Shown piece after piece: positions 61,072-64,000 of a stretch of 64,000 nucleotides of DNA (the stretch's first letter is position 1; every line of letters begins with the position of its first letter). The DNA comes from Parasediminibacterium sp051861445 (lineage in GTDB: Bacteria > Bacteroidota > Bacteroidia > Chitinophagales > Chitinophagaceae): positions 123,351-187,350 of the forward strand of contig JBHYCS010000004.1 in NCBI GenBank assembly GCA_051861445.1, given 5' to 3'. Below the pieces are notes generated by a model. That model was given only the letters and a program-made list of their open reading frames with translations. It was not told the DNA's origin and searched no databases. Position numbers and translations under genes: made by a program.

Positions 61072-62076
61072 ATGCAAAAAATAGGCATATTAATTCCTTA
61101 TTCTGGAGGGCTTTCTATTAAGAAAGCCCTTTTAAATAATATAACTCCTTTCTTAATTGATAAGAACATTGAAATTATCTCTGTTTTCATTGGAAAAGGA
61201 GATAGCAAACAAGTAGAGAAAGCGATTGATGATTTATGTTATAACCAAGATGTAGATGTTGTAATTGGCTATGTAAATTATAGAGTAATGGTTGAATTAT
61301 TTGATAAAATATCGAAATATCAGCGTCAAATATTCGTCAATCTTTCTTTGGGAGAAATAATTCCTTATTCATCTTCTCAATTAACTCCTCCTCCTAATTT
61401 TCATTTTGTTAGTTATGATATGTATAAACAAATTGCTGTTTTAGGAGATTGGATTGCTAATCAATTACCTGCAAAAAACTGTTTAATCTGTACATCTTTA
61501 TATGAAAGTGGATATAGTTTTTTAGAAGCGTTCAGAATTGGCTATCATCAGTCAAAGCAAAAAGAATTAACCTATAGCATTTTAAAAAATCCGCCTACAG
61601 AGTTGAATATTCAACCTCTAATAGACGATGTATTGTTGCTTCAGCCAGAACATATTCATATTACTTTATCAGGTAAAGAACTACATTTATTCGTAAAGAA
61701 TCTGATTGAGCAGATTCACTATTCGCCAACTTTATCACTTCATTTTCCCAATAATGATTTGCTATTTACACCTTCAAATGGTAAGTCATTAAACTGTTTT
61801 TCGATTATTCCTACATTAATTTTTGAAAATTTCTCTTTTCGTTCATCATATATACATATATTTGATTGTATATTTAAACACTTATTTTACGAAGCATTTA
61901 GCCAACTTCGACAAGACCAAATTGATTTAAACAACCATTTTATTGTGTTAAATCATACTACAACAACTGTTGTAGAACATATTGCGAATAATTCAGTTGA
62001 AGAATATGAGCAATCGTTTCGTCAATCAGCAATAGAAATGATTTCATATTGGCAAAATCCGTATTTATGTGTTTAA
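61072..62076 (+). CDS. Signal-less periplasmic-binding-fold (ABC substrate-binding-like) protein
   Basis: A 334-residue protein. It starts directly with MQKIGILIPYSGGLSIKKAL, the first strand and loop of a type 1 periplasmic-binding/receptor-ligand-binding domain. Other pattern elements are DLCYNQDVDVVIGYVNYRV, QRQIFVNLSLGEIIPYSS, VLGDWIANQLPAKNCLICTSLYESGYSFLEAFRIGY and VLLLQPEHIHITLSG. No signal peptide or lipobox is present, so the protein should stay in the cytoplasm unless exported by another route. It lies between the tail-collar gene and a secreted protein gene. The ligand is unknown. Confidence 0.7.
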   Translation: MQKIGILIPYSGGLSIKKALLNNITPFLIDKNIEIISVFIGKGDSKQVEKAIDDLCYNQDVDVVIGYVNYRVMVELFDKISKYQRQIFVNLSLGEIIPYSSSQLTPPPNFHFVSYDMYKQIAVLGDWIANQLPAKNCLICTSLYESGYSFLEAFRIGYHQSKQKELTYSILKNPPTELNIQPLIDDVLLLQPEHIHITLSGKELHLFVKNLIEQIHYSPTLSLHFPNNDLLFTPSNGKSLNCFSIIPTLIFENFSFRSSYIHIFDCIFKHLFYEAFSQLRQDQIDLNNHFIVLNHTTTTVVEHIANNSVEEYEQSFRQSAIEMISYWQNPYLCV

Positions 62077-62109
62077 TAAACTCAATTAATAAATCCTAAA
62101 TCAACAATT

Positions 62110-64000
62110 ATGCAAAAAAAAAGTTACCCCATTCAAATTCTTGATTTTTTGAATCATCTTCACAAGCAAAGCTCTTCTAGACGAATTTTAAATGTTTTCT
62201 TTTGCTTTTTCTTGCTTCAAACCTTTGTTGCGAAAGCTCAATTTACTGGTACATCTTACAGTATTACTGCTGTTGGAAATCCCAATGATGTATATATAGG
62301 ACCTAATTCTTTAGTAAGTGGTAATAATTCTCAATCCTTAGATGGAGGTTTAAATAATTTAGTACTAAGTATTAACACTGTTACTAATAAAATAACATTT
62401 ACGATTTCAAACTCTACTTTATGGACTGTTGACTTTGATGTAGTTTTTTCTGGCGGAAATTTCAATGCTCTTACTTCTGTTACACTAGCTTCTGCAACTG
62501 GTGCTAATGCTAGTAAGGTATTAATTAGTAAATCAAATAATACTACAATTGCTTTTAGAAGACAAGGAGAGACAGATGTTCAGGGAAATCTTACTGTTGT
62601 TTATGATTTTGTAGCAACCTCTACTGCCACCAATACCACATGGAACGGCACCACATGGAGCAATGGTACACCCACAAGTACATTAGATGCCATTATTAAT
62701 AGCAATACAGCACCAGGTAGTTTTACTTGTAAAGCTTTAACGGTGAATAATGGTATTACTTTAAATGTGAGTAATGGTAGCACCGTTACAGTTACTTCGT
62801 CAACTACTAATAATGGCAACATTGTAGTTGCACCAACAGGTAGTTTTGTAAGTGCTGCTGCTGTGAGTAATGTAACGATTCAAAAAAGTATTATCGGTCA
62901 ACGTGGATGGAGAATGTTTGCTTATCCATTTACCACTACTCAAACTTTTAGTAGTCTTGCAACTACCAATGGCATTGCTATTAGTACCACACCAAGTGGA
63001 GCAAGTGGCTTAACCGATGTTCGTAGCTTCACCAATGGTACTACCAATGGCTGGAACAATGTTACTGCTTCTTCTACTACTGCTAATACACCGTTTGCTT
63101 TGTTTATTCGTGGTTTGGCTAGTGAGGTTACTGGTTTAAATTACAATGCTGGTCCTTCTGCATTTACCTTTAGTGTAAATGGTACGCTCAATGCTAGTCC
63201 ATTTACGGTGACTCCATCAGCTAGTAATTTCACTTTAGTAGGTAATCCTTTTGCTGCTCCTGTAAATAGTAGTGCCTTAACCAATGGTACTGGTAAAAGC
63301 TATTATGTATATCAAATCAGTCAAGGTGGTAACTTAACTGCTCAACGTATCAAAGCAGGTGCTTGGAGTACCGTATTAAGTTCCTCTGCCACCACTCCTA
63401 TTCCTAGTTTAGGTGTAATTGCTTATCAAGCAGGTAGTGCTACTAGCTATAATATTACTACAGCAAATATCAATACTACCAATACTGCAACTACAGGTTT
63501 GTTTAGCACAGAAAAAGTGATTGAACATTTAGAATTACGTGTATTGCAAAATGGAATGCAGTTAGATAATCTATTTGTTCGTCAAGATGCTGCTAGTAGT
63601 GAAAAAGGAACAGATGGCAAAGATTTACAAAAGTTGGCTAATGAAGGTTTGAATGTATATACCATTGCAAAAGCAGACAATATAAAACTAGCTGTAGATG
63701 CTAGAAACCTAGTTGAAACAACAACTATTCCTTTGGGTGTTATAGGTGCTGTAGGTAACTATAAATTACAATTAGCTAATTTGAATATAGAGGGAGTAAA
63801 TGTATCGTTGAAAGATGCGTTTACAAATACAACTAATCCTTTAAAAGCAAATAGCAACTACGATTTTTCCATTACTACAGATGCAGCTAGTAAGGGAGAA
63901 AATAGATTTGAATTGGTATTGAATAAAGTAGCCAATAACATAGCAGGTATAGATGTTACCAATGCTGGAAAAATGACTGCCAAATTATTAAATGGGAACA
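62110..64000 (+). CDS. Secreted Thr/Asn/Ser-rich surface protein, probable T9SS cargo (3' end beyond window)
   Basis: The frame is open for 630 codons from the ATG at 62110 to the window edge, so the C-terminus is missing. The signal peptide is long, with an N-region of about 24 residues and a core FFCFFLLQTFVAKA|Q (cleavage after residue 43). The first 160 mature residues are beta-rich with FTISNSTLWTVDFDVVFSGG. A WNGTTWSNGTP segment (about 176-186) begins a region common in Bacteroidota secreted proteins. GQRGWRMFAYPFTTT and FTLVGNPFAAPVNSSAL are further recurring elements. A T9SS sorting domain is expected after residue 630. It starts 33 bases after the binding-fold gene. Confidence 0.82.
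   Translation, partial: MQKKSYPIQILDFLNHLHKQSSSRRILNVFFCFFLLQTFVAKAQFTGTSYSITAVGNPNDVYIGPNSLVSGNNSQSLDGGLNNLVLSINTVTNKITFTISNSTLWTVDFDVVFSGGNFNALTSVTLASATGANASKVLISKSNNTTIAFRRQGETDVQGNLTVVYDFVATSTATNTTWNGTTWSNGTPTSTLDAIINSNTAPGSFTCKALTVNNGITLNVSNGSTVTVTSSTTNNGNIVVAPTGSFVSAAAVSNVTIQKSIIGQRGWRMFAYPFTTTQTFSSLATTNGIAISTTPSGASGLTDVRSFTNGTTNGWNNVTASSTTANTPFALFIRGLASEVTGLNYNAGPSAFTFSVNGTLNASPFTVTPSASNFTLVGNPFAAPVNSSALTNGTGKSYYVYQISQGGNLTAQRIKAGAWSTVLSSSATTPIPSLGVIAYQAGSATSYNITTANINTTNTATTGLFSTEKVIEHLELRVLQNGMQLDNLFVRQDAASSEKGTDGKDLQKLANEGLNVYTIAKADNIKLAVDARNLVETTTIPLGVIGAVGNYKLQLANLNIEGVNVSLKDAFTNTTNPLKANSNYDFSITTDAASKGENRFELVLNKVANNIAGIDVTNAGKMTAKLLNGN

Noticed and set aside
62601..62822. Minus-strand ORF opposite the last secreted protein
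   Set aside because: It is the Val/Leu-rich complement of Thr/Asn-rich codons in a clear secreted-protein frame that is open from 62110 to the window end.

Overview
The window is AT-rich DNA from a member of the Bacteroidota, most likely the family Chitinophagaceae. This rests on several observations: three type IX secretion (T9SS) style or gliding-associated surface proteins, outer-membrane beta-barrel receptors with a carboxypeptidase-regulatory-like plug extension, a DUF4294 protein, a fused rhamnulose-1-phosphate aldolase/dehydrogenase, a short RpoD-type primary sigma factor, and promoters of the Bacteroidota type (TAnnTTTG at -7). The family-level call is inference. I see no insertion sequence, integrase, CRISPR array or rRNA operon. 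There are two tRNAs, His(GTG) and Leu(GAG).

Layout. 0-2.1 kb: a small lipoprotein, then an ECF sigma factor paired with a membrane-anchored HtrA-like protease that carries an anti-sigma-like N-terminus. 2.1-5.4 kb: acetyltransferase, glucose-6-phosphate isomerase and threonine aldolase on the minus strand. 5.7-12.5 kb: housekeeping genes (rpoD, trxB, ogt, aat, clpS) with a large gliding-motility C-terminal-domain surface protein. 12.5-18.9 kb: a GntR-type regulator divergent from an L-rhamnose operon (transporter, bifunctional aldolase/dehydrogenase, mutarotase, isomerase; no rhamnulokinase). 18.9-23.3 kb: secreted GH35 and GH115 glycoside hydrolases. 23.3-28.2 kb: the most accessory-looking stretch, with a REP-like intergenic repeat, a kinase-fold-like unknown protein, a translationally coupled AAA ATPase/TOPRIM-like pair, a DUF2130 coiled-coil nuclease-like protein, an apparently truncated ORF and a 21-bp tandem repeat. 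28.2-47.1 kb: two outer-membrane barrels, a six-gene minus-strand run (pepP, pssA, purS, rsmI, hisIE, a TlpA-like thioredoxin), a C-terminal processing protease, acyl-CoA dehydrogenase, argS and the tRNAs. 47.2-59.9 kb: a second ECF sigma unit, PdeM and the Lhr-like DEXH helicase of the ligase-associated repair set (not adjacent), a cyclophilin, an 1142-residue envelope protein, purE, a head-GIN (DUF2807) protein, sucD and an orphan LuxR-type response regulator. 59.9-64 kb: a long regulatory region with two related palindromes, followed by a phage-tail-collar protein, a signal-less periplasmic-binding-fold protein and a T9SS-style secreted protein that runs off the end.

Functional picture. 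Most of the window is core metabolism and envelope biology of a free-living polysaccharide degrader. The GH35 and GH115 enzymes may release sugars from a rhamnose/glucuronate/galactose-containing plant glycan, feeding the adjacent rhamnose operon. The candidates for an undescribed system are: (1) the response regulator/palindromes/tail-collar/binding-fold/T9SS cassette at the right end; (2) the ATPase-TOPRIM pair with its kinase-like and nuclease-like neighbours; (3) the ECF sigma/anti-sigma-HtrA fusion at the left end. All functional statements come from reading motifs by eye; no database search was possible.
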